Assembly (NCBI GenBank): GCA_937949585.1
Contig: CALEDW010000297.1
Coordinates: 1 to 20,931, forward strand
Reading direction: 5' to 3'
From: an uncultured Acidimicrobiia bacterium
GTDB taxonomy: Bacteria > Actinomycetota > Acidimicrobiia > IMCC26256 > CALEDW01
Length of the DNA: 20,931 nt
Below the pieces are notes generated by a model, which was given only the letters and a program-made list of their open reading frames with translations, was not told where the DNA came from and made no database searches. Both the position numbers and the translations under genes were made by a program. This document shows positions 15,091-20,931 of this stretch, piece after piece. How positions within the stretch are numbered: the first letter of the stretch is position 1; every line of letters starts with the position of its first letter.

Positions 15091-15118
15091 ACGTTAGCTG
15101 ACGTGAACGTCAGGTCAA
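15091..15118 (-). promoter_or_regulatory. Promoter with palindromic operator upstream of the ABC importer operon
   Basis: Minus strand: -35 TTGACC (15118-15113), 16-bp spacer, -10 TAACGT (15096-15091), about 35 bases before the ATG at 15057. The spacer is filled by a perfect 7+7 inverted repeat, CTGACGT and ACGTCAG around a 2-base centre (15098-15113). A TetR- or MerR-type regulator bound there would sit directly between the promoter boxes. No such regulator gene is adjacent. Confidence 0.7.
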
Positions 15119-15161
15119 GGCGTCTGCCGGAGAACCGTTGCGAACCCCGTCACGAACCCGG

Positions 15162-16883
15162 TCACGGACGGGGTCGGTCCGACCCGGTCGTCGGCCGGGC
15201 CAGGCGACCGGGGAACACCCCGGTGTGCTCGCCCGCCTCGAAGGTGACCTGCCCCCCGACGACGGTGACCTCGTACCCCCGGGCCCGCTGGACCCAGCGC
15301 CCCGCACCGTGCGGCAGGTCGCGCACGAACTCCGGCAGGTCGAGGGCCAGGCGATCCCAGTCGACGACGTTCAGGTCGGCCCGGAACCCGGGGGCGAGCA
15401 CACCCCGGTCGGCCAGGCCGGCGAACGTCGCGGTGTCGGCGGTGAGCCTGCGTACCGCGTCCTCCAGCGGCAGCAGCGAGCGCCCCCGTACCCAGTGGGT
15501 GAGGAACCAGGTGGGCTGGCCGGCGTCGATGATCTGACCGACGTGGGCACCGGCATCGGCCAACCCGAGCAGCGTCCCGGGCGTCGTGAGCATCTCGGCG
15601 ATCGCCGCCTGGTCCTGGTTGAGCAAGGGCCACACCACCAGGGCCCGGCCGCCGGTGCGCAGGCAGGCGTCGACGAACACCTCCACCGGGCTCGTCCCGG
15701 CCGACCGGGCCAGGGCGGCCAACGAACGCTCGGGCGGGTTGTCGAAGCGAGGCGGCTCGTCGTCCACGAGGAAGAACCGGCTGCCGTCCTCGTGCTGCGC
15801 GCAGGCCACCAGCTCGGCCCGCCGGACCGGATCGGCGAGCACCGCCAGGCGCTGCCGTCGCGGCAGACCCTGCAACGCCCGCCAAGGAGGGTGACGGTCG
15901 AACGGCGTGGCGTTGGCCAACGAGTACAGCACCCCGACGCACTTGGAGGTGGTCTGCGGACGGATCATCAGCCCGTCGTCGCGCCCCTCGGCGGCGAGCT
16001 GCATCGCCCGTCGGTAGTGCTCGCCCTGCTCGGGGGTCTGCGAGAGGTTGAAGGTGACCGGTCGGGCGGTGGCCCGGGCCACGGCCCGCATCCAGGTCAG
16101 CTCCGCGGCGACGCGGGGCTCGGCCGGACCGTCCCCGTCGAAACGGGGGCTGCAGCCGACCATCCCCCGGCCGGCCTCGCCGAGCGGTGCCGTGAGGGCG
16201 AGGAGCTCGGCGGTCCCGGCGAAGGTGCCGGGCACGAACCTCCCGTCGGGCACGCGGTGGCGCAGGGTGCGGGAGGTGGAGAACCCCAGCGCCCCGGCCG
16301 CGACCGCCTCGGTCACCAGGTCCGCCATCTCGGCGAGCTCGTCCTCGGTGGGCCGCGCCTCGGCGTCGGCCGCCCGCTCCCCCATCGCATAGGTGCGGAG
16401 CGCGCAGTGCCCCACCATGCCCCCGACGTCGACGGCCTTGGGCAGCCGTTCCAGCGCGGCGAGGTACTCGCCGTAGGTGACCCAGCTCCACGGCAGGCCG
16501 TCGCGGATCGCGGCGGCGGGGATGTCCTCGACCGACTCCATCATCTCGGCCAGCAGGTCGTGGTGGTCGGGCCGCACCGGGGCGAACGTCACGCCACAGT
16601 TGCCCATGATCACGGTGGTGACCCCGTGCCAGCACGACGAGGTGAGCAGCGGGTCCCAGCCGACCTGCGCGTCGAGGTGGGTGTGCAGGTCGACGAAGCC
16701 CGGGACGACCAGCCGGTCGGTGGCGTCGATCACCCGTCGGGCCCGGGCACCGTCGAGGTCGCCGACCGCGGCGATCCGGTCCCCGGTGATACCGACGTCG
16801 CCGACCCGGCCCGGTGCCCCGGTCCCGTCGACCACCAGCCCGCCCCGCACCAGCAGATCGAACGTCGCTCCGGCACCGCTCAC
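15162..16883 (-). CDS. Amidohydrolase of the N-acyl-D-amino-acid deacylase family
   Basis: 573 residues. It starts with the small beta domain (FDLLVRGGLVVDGTG, GDRIAAVG) and then PGFVDLHTHLDAQVGWDP with metal ligands H67 and H69. GNCGVTFAP follows with the conserved Cys96 that bridges or binds zinc in D-aminoacylases. LLGLADAGAHVG carries the catalytic Asp. The C-terminus returns to the beta domain: PGFRADLNVVDWDRL and GYEVTVVGGQVTFEAGEHTGVFPGR. The family hydrolyses N-acyl-D-amino acids and related amides in the cytoplasm. The GTG at 16883 overlaps the upstream SnoaL-like stop as GTGA. The importer genes follow after 104 bases on the same strand, so a role in using an imported amide is a fair inference. 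Confidence 0.85.
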   Translation of the reverse strand: MSGAGATFDLLVRGGLVVDGTGAPGRVGDVGITGDRIAAVGDLDGARARRVIDATDRLVVPGFVDLHTHLDAQVGWDPLLTSSCWHGVTTVIMGNCGVTFAPVRPDHHDLLAEMMESVEDIPAAAIRDGLPWSWVTYGEYLAALERLPKAVDVGGMVGHCALRTYAMGERAADAEARPTEDELAEMADLVTEAVAAGALGFSTSRTLRHRVPDGRFVPGTFAGTAELLALTAPLGEAGRGMVGCSPRFDGDGPAEPRVAAELTWMRAVARATARPVTFNLSQTPEQGEHYRRAMQLAAEGRDDGLMIRPQTTSKCVGVLYSLANATPFDRHPPWRALQGLPRRQRLAVLADPVRRAELVACAQHEDGSRFFLVDDEPPRFDNPPERSLAALARSAGTSPVEVFVDACLRTGGRALVVWPLLNQDQAAIAEMLTTPGTLLGLADAGAHVGQIIDAGQPTWFLTHWVRGRSLLPLEDAVRRLTADTATFAGLADRGVLAPGFRADLNVVDWDRLALDLPEFVRDLPHGAGRWVQRARGYEVTVVGGQVTFEAGEHTGVFPGRLARPTTGSDRPRP

Positions 16884-17392
16884 GGCCGGGGACCCCCCAA
16901 GCGGGAACGACCGTCGGTGTGCCACCACGACGCGGTCAGCCGGGTGTCCGGCGGGCGGGGCACCAGCTCCTCGAAGAGCCGCCGGTAGCCCGTGTGCGCG
17001 ATCCGCCAGCGGCCGTCGACGCGGCGGTACCGGTCGTCGTAGAACGACGCCCCCCGGACCCGGATCCCGTGGTCGAGGTCGATCACCTCGTCGGTGAGCC
17101 GCCAGGTGGCACGGGCCTCGTCGGGCCCGTCCAGTTCGATCTCCGCCTGCCCCACCACGTGCACCGTGAGCACGCCGGTGCGCCCCAGGGCGTCGCGTAG
17201 GAACCCGAGCACGGCGTCGCGGCCGGAGAGCTGATGGGTGCCTCCCCCGTAGGAGGCCGTGGCCTCGGGCAGGAGGAGGTCGGCGAGGCCGTCCCAGTCC
17301 TTGGTGTCGAGGCAGCGCGCGTAGGCGTGCTTCAGCCGCCGGATCTCCTCCAGCGCCACCAGCGTGGCGATCGGGTCGTCGGACGGGGACAC
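16880..17392 (-). CDS. SnoaL-like (NTF2-fold) polyketide-cyclase/dehydratase-type protein
   Basis: 170 residues. The N-terminal helix EEIRRLKHAYARCLDTKDW, GLADLLLPEAT, HVVGQAEIEL, and YDDRYRRVDGRWRIAHTGYR near residues 118-137 are typical of the SnoaL_4-like group. These small alpha+beta barrels act as isomerases, dehydratases or ligand binders; the reaction here is unknown. The GTG at 17392 follows a TACGGT box by 8 bases and no Shine-Dalgarno is seen, so translation is probably from a leaderless or nearly leaderless mRNA. It is coupled to the amidohydrolase by a 4-base overlap. Confidence 0.82.
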   Translation of the reverse strand: MSPSDDPIATLVALEEIRRLKHAYARCLDTKDWDGLADLLLPEATASYGGGTHQLSGRDAVLGFLRDALGRTGVLTVHVVGQAEIELDGPDEARATWRLTDEVIDLDHGIRVRGASFYDDRYRRVDGRWRIAHTGYRRLFEELVPRPPDTRLTASWWHTDGRSRLGGPRP

Positions 17393-17400
17393 CGGCCGTC

Positions 17401-17406
17401 ACCGTA
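17401..17406 (-). promoter_or_regulatory. -10 element for the SnoaL-amidohydrolase operon
   Basis: TACGGT on the minus strand ends 8 bases before the GTG at 17392. An identical hexamer with identical spacing serves the opposite strand (17436-17441), so the two promoters overlap in the 57-bp gap. Confidence 0.45.
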
Positions 17407-17435
17407 ACGCGCCGCCCGTGCCCCCATCGCTCCGG

Positions 17436-17441
17436 TACGGT
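17436..17441 (+). promoter_or_regulatory. -10 element for the HNH-PPOX operon
   Basis: TACGGT ends 8 bases before the GTG at 17450 and no ribosome-binding site is present. It mirrors the TACGGT of the divergent SnoaL gene; the two hexamers are 29 bases apart, back to back, so polymerase could occupy only one at a time (inference). Confidence 0.45.
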
Positions 17442-17449
17442 CGCGTCCC

Positions 17450-18379
17450 GTGGCCCGCGAGCCGCTGTCCGGTGCCGACGACGAGCGCCTCCGGGCCGAG
17501 GCCTTCGCCCACCTCCGGGCCGTCCAGCTCCGCACCGGGGGTCCGGTGCGGTACGAGGACGTGGAGGGGTTCCAGTTCCGAGGGCGGCGGGTTCCGCTCC
17601 TCGACCGTGGTCGAGGGATCCGGGTACCCGCCGGGCTGGACGCGGCCCTGAGCATCCGCACGGTGTTCCGGACCGACCCGTCCCGGCGCCCCTACCGGGA
17701 CGAGCCCGGGTCCGACGGGTACCTGCGCTACCAGTGGCGCGGCTCCGACCCCGACCACGCGGAGAACCGCGCGCTCCGCACCGCGATGCGCACCGGGGCT
17801 CCGCTCATCTGGTTCCAGGGCATCGCGTCGGGGCTGTACCTCCCGGTCTTTCCGGTCTGGCTCGTGCACGAGGAGCCGGAGCAGCATCAGTTCGTGGTGG
17901 CGCTCGACGAGCCGGAGAAGATCGTCTGGTCGGCGCCGCTGGACGAGACCGCATCGGACCTGCGCCGGAGGTACGCCCTGCGCCAGGTCCGGGACCGGGT
18001 GCACCAGCCGCTCTTCCGGGCCCGGGTGCTCCACGCCTATGCGTGTCGATGCGCCCTCTGCCGCCTCGGTCACCCCGAGCTCCTGGATGCCGCGCACATC
18101 CGTCCCGACGCGGCCGGCGGTGAGCCGGTGATCCACAACGGGATCGCGATGTGCAAGATCCACCACGCGGCGTACGACGCAGACCTGCTGACGGTTCGTC
18201 CCGACTACCGGATCGAGATCCGGCCCGACGTGCTGCGGGAGGCGGACGGCCCCACGCTGCGCCACTCGCTGCAAGGCCTGCATCAGGCGCCGATCGAGCT
18301 GCCGACGGCGCGGGCGCATCACCCCGACCGCGACCTGCTCGCCGAGCGCTACGCCCGCTTCCGCGAGCGTGCCCGATGA
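17450..18379 (+). CDS. HNH endonuclease, actinobacterial restriction-type with conserved N-terminal domain
   Basis: 309 residues. The C-terminal HNH/zinc module is complete: C201 and C204 (CRCALC), DAAHIRPD with H216, N230 in IHNGIAMC, and C235, H238 and H239 in CKIHHAAYD. This gives a CxxC...CxxH zinc site around the nuclease His/Asn. The N-terminal part (about 30-160: PLLDRGRGIRVP, YLRYQWRGSDPDHAENRALR, PLIWFQGIASGLYLPVFPVW) is the conserved sensor-like domain seen with this nuclease in actinobacteria. It may recognise modified DNA, but I cannot show this. The protein is cytoplasmic. No methyltransferase is adjacent. The GTG at 17450 fits the leaderless-type promoter. The stop overlaps the next start as ATGA. 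Confidence 0.87.
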   Translation: MAREPLSGADDERLRAEAFAHLRAVQLRTGGPVRYEDVEGFQFRGRRVPLLDRGRGIRVPAGLDAALSIRTVFRTDPSRRPYRDEPGSDGYLRYQWRGSDPDHAENRALRTAMRTGAPLIWFQGIASGLYLPVFPVWLVHEEPEQHQFVVALDEPEKIVWSAPLDETASDLRRRYALRQVRDRVHQPLFRARVLHAYACRCALCRLGHPELLDAAHIRPDAAGGEPVIHNGIAMCKIHHAAYDADLLTVRPDYRIEIRPDVLREADGPTLRHSLQGLHQAPIELPTARAHHPDRDLLAERYARFRERAR

Positions 18380-18852
18380 GCGCGATGCAGCCGCTCCACG
18401 AGCTGCGGACGCTCGACGCCCGGGAGTGCCGGGTGCTGCTCGCCTCCCACCACCTCGGCCGGGTCGCGGTCCCCGGGTCGCCGGCCCCGGTGGTGCTGCC
18501 GGTCTGCTACGCGCTCGACCCGGTGGGCGACGCCGTGGTGTTCCAGACCGGGGTGGGAACCAAGCTCGATGCCGCGGTGGCGGGCCGGATGGTGGCGTTC
18601 GAGGTGGACGACGCCGATCCGCTCTACCACCGGGGCTGGAGCGTGCTGGTGGCCGGCCGGGCGGAGGTGGTCGACGACCCCGCCGAGCAGGCCCGCCTCG
18701 ACCGCCTGCCGGTCCGGCGATGGGTGCCGGGCACGGACGTGCGCTGGGTGCGGATCCCCTTGACCGAGATCACCGGTCGGCGCATCACCCCCCGCGGCTC
18801 ACCGCACACCACCGCCGGTCCCGCGGCCGGTGTCGAACCGGAACCCGACTGA
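18376..18852 (+). CDS. Pyridoxamine-5'-phosphate-oxidase-fold (split-barrel) protein
   Basis: 158 residues. ECRVLLASHHLGRVAV, LPVCYALDPVGDAVVFQTG, GTKLDAAVAGRMVAFEVDDAD and GWSVLVAGRAEVVDD form the PPOX-like split beta-barrel of the flavin/F420/heme-binding group common in actinobacteria. Members are often nitroreductase-like or of unknown role; the cofactor cannot be told here. The ATG at 18376 overlaps the HNH stop (18377-18379); an ATG at 18385 is possible. The tail after residue 140 is Pro/Gly-rich and probably disordered. It converges on the PLP enzyme, 16 bases between stops. Confidence 0.85.
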   Translation: MSAMQPLHELRTLDARECRVLLASHHLGRVAVPGSPAPVVLPVCYALDPVGDAVVFQTGVGTKLDAAVAGRMVAFEVDDADPLYHRGWSVLVAGRAEVVDDPAEQARLDRLPVRRWVPGTDVRWVRIPLTEITGRRITPRGSPHTTAGPAAGVEPEPD

Positions 18853-18868
18853 CCGCGACGGGCCGCGC

Positions 18869-20116
18869 TCAGGCGTAGCGTGCCGCGGCGGCGCCCCCGG
18901 AGCCGTGCTCGACGAGCGCGGCGGCGAGGTCGGCGACCAGGTCGTCGACGAGGTCGGCGTGGACCGGGGAGAGCATCACGTGGAGGCCCGGTGGGTCGCC
19001 GAGCCGGTTCAGCGCCCATCCCCGGGCCTCCATCGCCTCCGCCACCGCACCGAGCGGCCCGTGCGGCGAGCACCACGCCAACACCGGCCCGACCGGATCG
19101 CCGACGATCGTGAGATCGGGGTGGGCCTCGATGAAGGCGCGCAGGCGCCCGGAGGCGTCCATCACCCGGCCGACGAGCTCGCAGTACCCGGCCACGCCGA
19201 GGTGGCGCATCACCGCCCACGCCGCGGCGATCGGGGCGCCGGGCCGGGCTCCGGCGACCACCGGAGAGCCGTACAGGCCGGCGGGCCAGGCGTCGTAGAG
19301 GAACACCTGGTGGGCCTCCCAGTCGGGGTCGCGGTGCAGCACCACCGAGGCGCCCTTGGGGGCGTAGCCGTACTTGTGCACGTCGGCGGAGATCTCGGTC
19401 ACCCCCGGGACCCGGAAGTCCCAGGGCGGCACCGGGTGGCCGAGCCGTTCCAGGAACGGCAGCACGAACCCGCCGATGCAGGCGTCGACGTGGCAGCCGG
19501 CGCCGTGGGCCGCGGCGAGCGCGGCGAGGTCGGTCACCGGGTCGACGACCCCGTGGGGGTAGCTGAACGCCGAGGCGACGATCACCGCCGTGCGATCGCC
19601 CACCAATCGGGCCGCGGCGTCGGGATCGGCGCGGCGGTCCCCGCCGACGGGGATCGGCACCACCTCCATGTCGAGGTAATGGGCGGCCTTGGCGTAGGCG
19701 GGGTGGGCGGTGACCGGGGCGAGGATCTGGGGACGCTCGACGCCCCGGACCCTGGCGCGGGCCCGGTTCACGAGCATCGACATGAGGATCGACTCGCTGC
19801 CCCCGGAGGTCATCGTGCCGCCGCCCCCCGGCGGCAGGCGCAGGAGCCCGGCGGTCATCCCCACCACCTCCCGCTCCAGGGCGGCCAGTTCCGGGTACCG
19901 GAACGGGTTCAGGGCGTTGTGGAAGAGGTAGCGCTCGGAGACGGCGGTGGCGAGGTGCTCGAGATCGGGGCGTCCGGTCGGGTAGACGAGGGCGAACAGC
20001 CGCCCGGCGTGCGGCTCGGGCTCCCGGCGACGGCGGGCGTCGAGCGTGTCGAGCAGCGCCTCGGGGGGCTCCCCCGTCTCGGGCAGTGCGACCTCGGGGG
20101 TCGGCAGCAGCGCCAC
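18869..20116 (-). CDS. PLP-dependent group II decarboxylase / sphingosine-1-phosphate-lyase-like enzyme
   Basis: 415 residues, fold type I. It opens with ALPETGEPPEALLDTLD and NALNPFRYPEL, then GTMTSGGSESIL (phosphate-binding, about 100-111) and TAHPAYAKAAHYLDM with the ring-stacking H138. HVDACIGGF carries D211 for the pyridine nitrogen, and SADVHKYGYAPKG carries Lys248, which forms the Schiff base. The closest families are glutamate/tyrosine decarboxylases and S1P lyase; actinobacterial members of this length are usually annotated as aspartate aminotransferase-family or decarboxylases. Substrate unknown. No membrane anchor is present. The GTG at 20116 lies 8 bases past the DUF4395 stop with a weak GAG upstream, so the two are probably co-transcribed. 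Confidence 0.85.
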   Translation of the reverse strand: MALLPTPEVALPETGEPPEALLDTLDARRRREPEPHAGRLFALVYPTGRPDLEHLATAVSERYLFHNALNPFRYPELAALEREVVGMTAGLLRLPPGGGGTMTSGGSESILMSMLVNRARARVRGVERPQILAPVTAHPAYAKAAHYLDMEVVPIPVGGDRRADPDAAARLVGDRTAVIVASAFSYPHGVVDPVTDLAALAAAHGAGCHVDACIGGFVLPFLERLGHPVPPWDFRVPGVTEISADVHKYGYAPKGASVVLHRDPDWEAHQVFLYDAWPAGLYGSPVVAGARPGAPIAAAWAVMRHLGVAGYCELVGRVMDASGRLRAFIEAHPDLTIVGDPVGPVLAWCSPHGPLGAVAEAMEARGWALNRLGDPPGLHVMLSPVHADLVDDLVADLAAALVEHGSGGAAAARYA

Positions 20117-20124
20117 GGGGTCGC

Positions 20125-20667
20125 TCAGGCTGCGGGGCGCACCGGTCGCCCGACGTCGACGCAGCGTGCGCAGACCGAAGCGGGGATCAGGCCCAAGCGC
20201 ATGAGCCGGGTGAACAGCCAACACCCGAGGCAGAACCCGAGGGCGGCCTCCAGCGTCGCGGCGAACACCAGCCCGGCCAGCAGCACCCGGGCCACGAAGT
20301 CGGCACCGAACGCGACGTGCGCCAGCGACGCGGCGAGGCTGAACACCGCGCCGATCAACTGCGCGAAGCGTTTCGGCGGTCCCGGCACGGGCCGGGGGGC
20401 GACCGGGAGTCGCGGCACCACCACCCGGGTGACGAGCAACCCGAGCGGCGAGAACCGTGGCCCGGCCGCGACCCGGGCCACGAACCCGTAGGTGAGCGGC
20501 ACGAGCACCCACCACCAGCCGGCGAGCACCGCAGCCGCCATCACCACCACCCCCGCCGCGACGAGGCGGGCCGCCACCTCGTTCACCGGATCGGGGAAGC
20601 GGAACCACCCGGCCGACCCACGGCGACCGGTGGCGGTCGACGGAACGGACGGCGTGGGTGCGCTCAC
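20125..20667 (-). CDS. DUF4395 membrane protein with two CxxC motifs
   Basis: 180 residues. After WFRFPDPVNEVAARLVAAG come about four hydrophobic segments (VVVMAAAVLAGWWWVLVPL, then TYGFVARVAAGPRFSPLG, the usual DUF4395 loop; later RFAQLIGAVFSLAASL and VLLAGLVFAATLEAALG). C146xxC149 (FCLGCWLF) lies at the end of the last segment and C166xxC169 (SVCARCV) just after it. Paired cysteines suit a redox or metal role, and DUF4395 genes often stand near thioredoxin or rhodanese genes elsewhere; no function is established. The GTG at 20667 follows a TAGGCT box by six bases, with no Shine-Dalgarno. Confidence 0.85.
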   Translation of the reverse strand: MSAPTPSVPSTATGRRGSAGWFRFPDPVNEVAARLVAAGVVVMAAAVLAGWWWVLVPLTYGFVARVAAGPRFSPLGLLVTRVVVPRLPVAPRPVPGPPKRFAQLIGAVFSLAASLAHVAFGADFVARVLLAGLVFAATLEAALGFCLGCWLFTRLMRLGLIPASVCARCVDVGRPVRPAA

Positions 20668-20673
20668 GCCCGC

Positions 20674-20702
20674 AGCCTACCGGCCAAAACCCGACCAACC
20701 AA
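20674..20702 (-). promoter_or_regulatory. Promoter of the DUF4395-PLP enzyme operon (leaderless type)
   Basis: Minus strand: -35 TTGGTT (20702-20697), 17-bp spacer, -10 TAGGCT (20679-20674), then six bases to the GTG at 20667. The -35 is the loop of a perfect inverted repeat (20687-20711). Confidence 0.55.
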
Positions 20703-20711
20703 GTCGGGTTT
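20687..20711. promoter_or_regulatory. Perfect inverted repeat over the -35 (operator or bidirectional hairpin)
   Basis: AAACCCGAC (20687-20695) and GTCGGGTTT (20703-20711) are perfect 9-bp arms around a 7-base loop. The loop holds the -35 of the minus-strand promoter. It may be a repressor site. Read as RNA it is also a terminator-like hairpin followed by a short T run on either strand. Confidence 0.5.
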
Positions 20712-20730
20712 CGGGCGGCGCCCCCGGTCG

Positions 20731-20759
20731 TTGACGGAACTGCCCCCGACGGCAAGGAT
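20731..20759 (+). promoter_or_regulatory. Possible promoter for the right-edge gene
   Basis: TTGACG (20731-20736), a 17-bp spacer and AAGGAT (20754-20759) resemble a housekeeping promoter. It would give a leader of about 70 bases that contains the hairpin at 20802-20818. The -10 match is moderate. Confidence 0.35.
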
Positions 20760-20801
20760 CCGGACCGTCCGCAACGGATGAACCGGCCACAGGACACCGA
20801 C

Positions 20802-20818
20802 GCCGGGCGACGCCCGGC
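20802..20818 (+). other. Short GC hairpin in the leader of the right-edge gene
   Basis: GCCGGGC and GCCCGGC are perfect 7-bp arms around GAC. The stem ends directly before the G-rich ribosome-binding region (20819-20834), so it could affect access to it. Confidence 0.35.
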
Positions 20819-20837
20819 CGGGGGGGAGGGAGAGCCC

Positions 20838-20931
20838 GTGCCGCGCCTCGTTCGGATCCGATCGTCTCGGGGGGCCCGAGTCGTGGTCACGGTGGTCGTC
20901 GTCGGTCTCGCCGGCGCGGTCGTGCCGGCCG
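20838..20931 (+). CDS. Secreted or membrane-anchored protein, N-terminal fragment cut by window edge
   Basis: From the GTG at 20838 the frame is open to the end (31 codons). It encodes MPRLVRIRSSRGARVVVTVV followed by VVGLAGAVVPA, that is, a basic head and a hydrophobic core typical of a signal peptide or first membrane segment. A strong GGGAGGGAGAG ribosome-binding sequence ends just upstream. The family cannot be known from this part. Confidence 0.6.
   Translation, partial: MPRLVRIRSSRGARVVVTVVVVGLAGAVVPA

Noticed and set aside
11926..15537. A 3.6-kb open frame on the plus strand opposite the transporter genes
   Set aside because: Its translation is His/Gln/Gly/Asp-rich low-complexity text with no domain, while the opposite strand encodes clear permease and binding-protein motifs.
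20736..20769. ECF-sigma promoter GGAAC...CGTC upstream of the right-edge gene
   Set aside because: The 25-base spacing is too long for known ECF promoters.
20117..20890. Upstream extension of the PLP enzyme frame to 20890
   Set aside because: It overlaps all of DUF4395 and has no conserved content; family similarity starts at ALPETGEPPEALLDTL, just after the GTG at 20116.
1..20931. tRNA, rRNA, CRISPR array, insertion sequence or prophage
   Set aside because: No cloverleaf, regularly spaced repeat, transposase motif or phage structural gene was found on either strand by reading.

Overview
The window is very GC-rich, with densely packed, often overlapping genes and many GTG starts. Product types (actinobacterial CysQ, DUF4395, LivKHMGF-type importer, actinobacterial HNH nuclease, CrtC/AttH-like protein) point to an actinobacterium. 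Class Acidimicrobiia is my best inference, but no rRNA or tRNA is present to confirm it. I see no insertion sequence, phage gene, CRISPR array or tRNA; it reads as ordinary chromosome.

Left part (1-4489): an RnfD/NqrB/UnbU-like membrane protein runs off the left edge (minus strand). A CysQ-type phosphatase and a crotonase follow, also on the minus strand. A single-domain rhodanese is divergent from cysQ. A secreted endonuclease/exonuclease/phosphatase lipoprotein overlaps the rhodanese tail to tail. The 340-bp gap after it carries a probable RCC1-repeat remnant.

Centre (4819-10256): a TetR regulator, an R2/ferritin-like diiron protein and a secreted copper protein form one plus-strand unit. 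The copper protein is the most unusual gene here. Its N-terminal part carries the histidine/methionine pattern of PHM/DBH-type dicopper monooxygenases (also seen in SURNod19 proteins), and its C-terminus is a type-1 copper cupredoxin. A CrtC/AttH-like protein converges on it, with both stop codons in one perfect stem-loop. An alpha/beta-hydrolase lipoprotein is divergent from that.

Right-centre (10263-17392): minus-strand genes encode a complete branched-chain-amino-acid-type ABC importer, with binding lipoprotein, fused LivH-LivM permease, LivG and LivF. Upstream lie a D-aminoacylase-family amidohydrolase and a SnoaL-like protein. The order suggests uptake and breakdown of an acylated or amidated small molecule (inference). 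The binding-protein promoter has a palindromic operator between its -35 and -10.

Right part (17401-20931): an HNH endonuclease is coupled to a PPOX-fold flavin-type protein. A PLP decarboxylase-family enzyme lies behind a DUF4395 membrane protein on the minus strand. A secreted protein gene starts at the right edge and is cut by the window.

A recurring feature is a TAnnnT hexamer ending 6-8 nt before an ATG/GTG start, as expected for leaderless actinobacterial transcripts.
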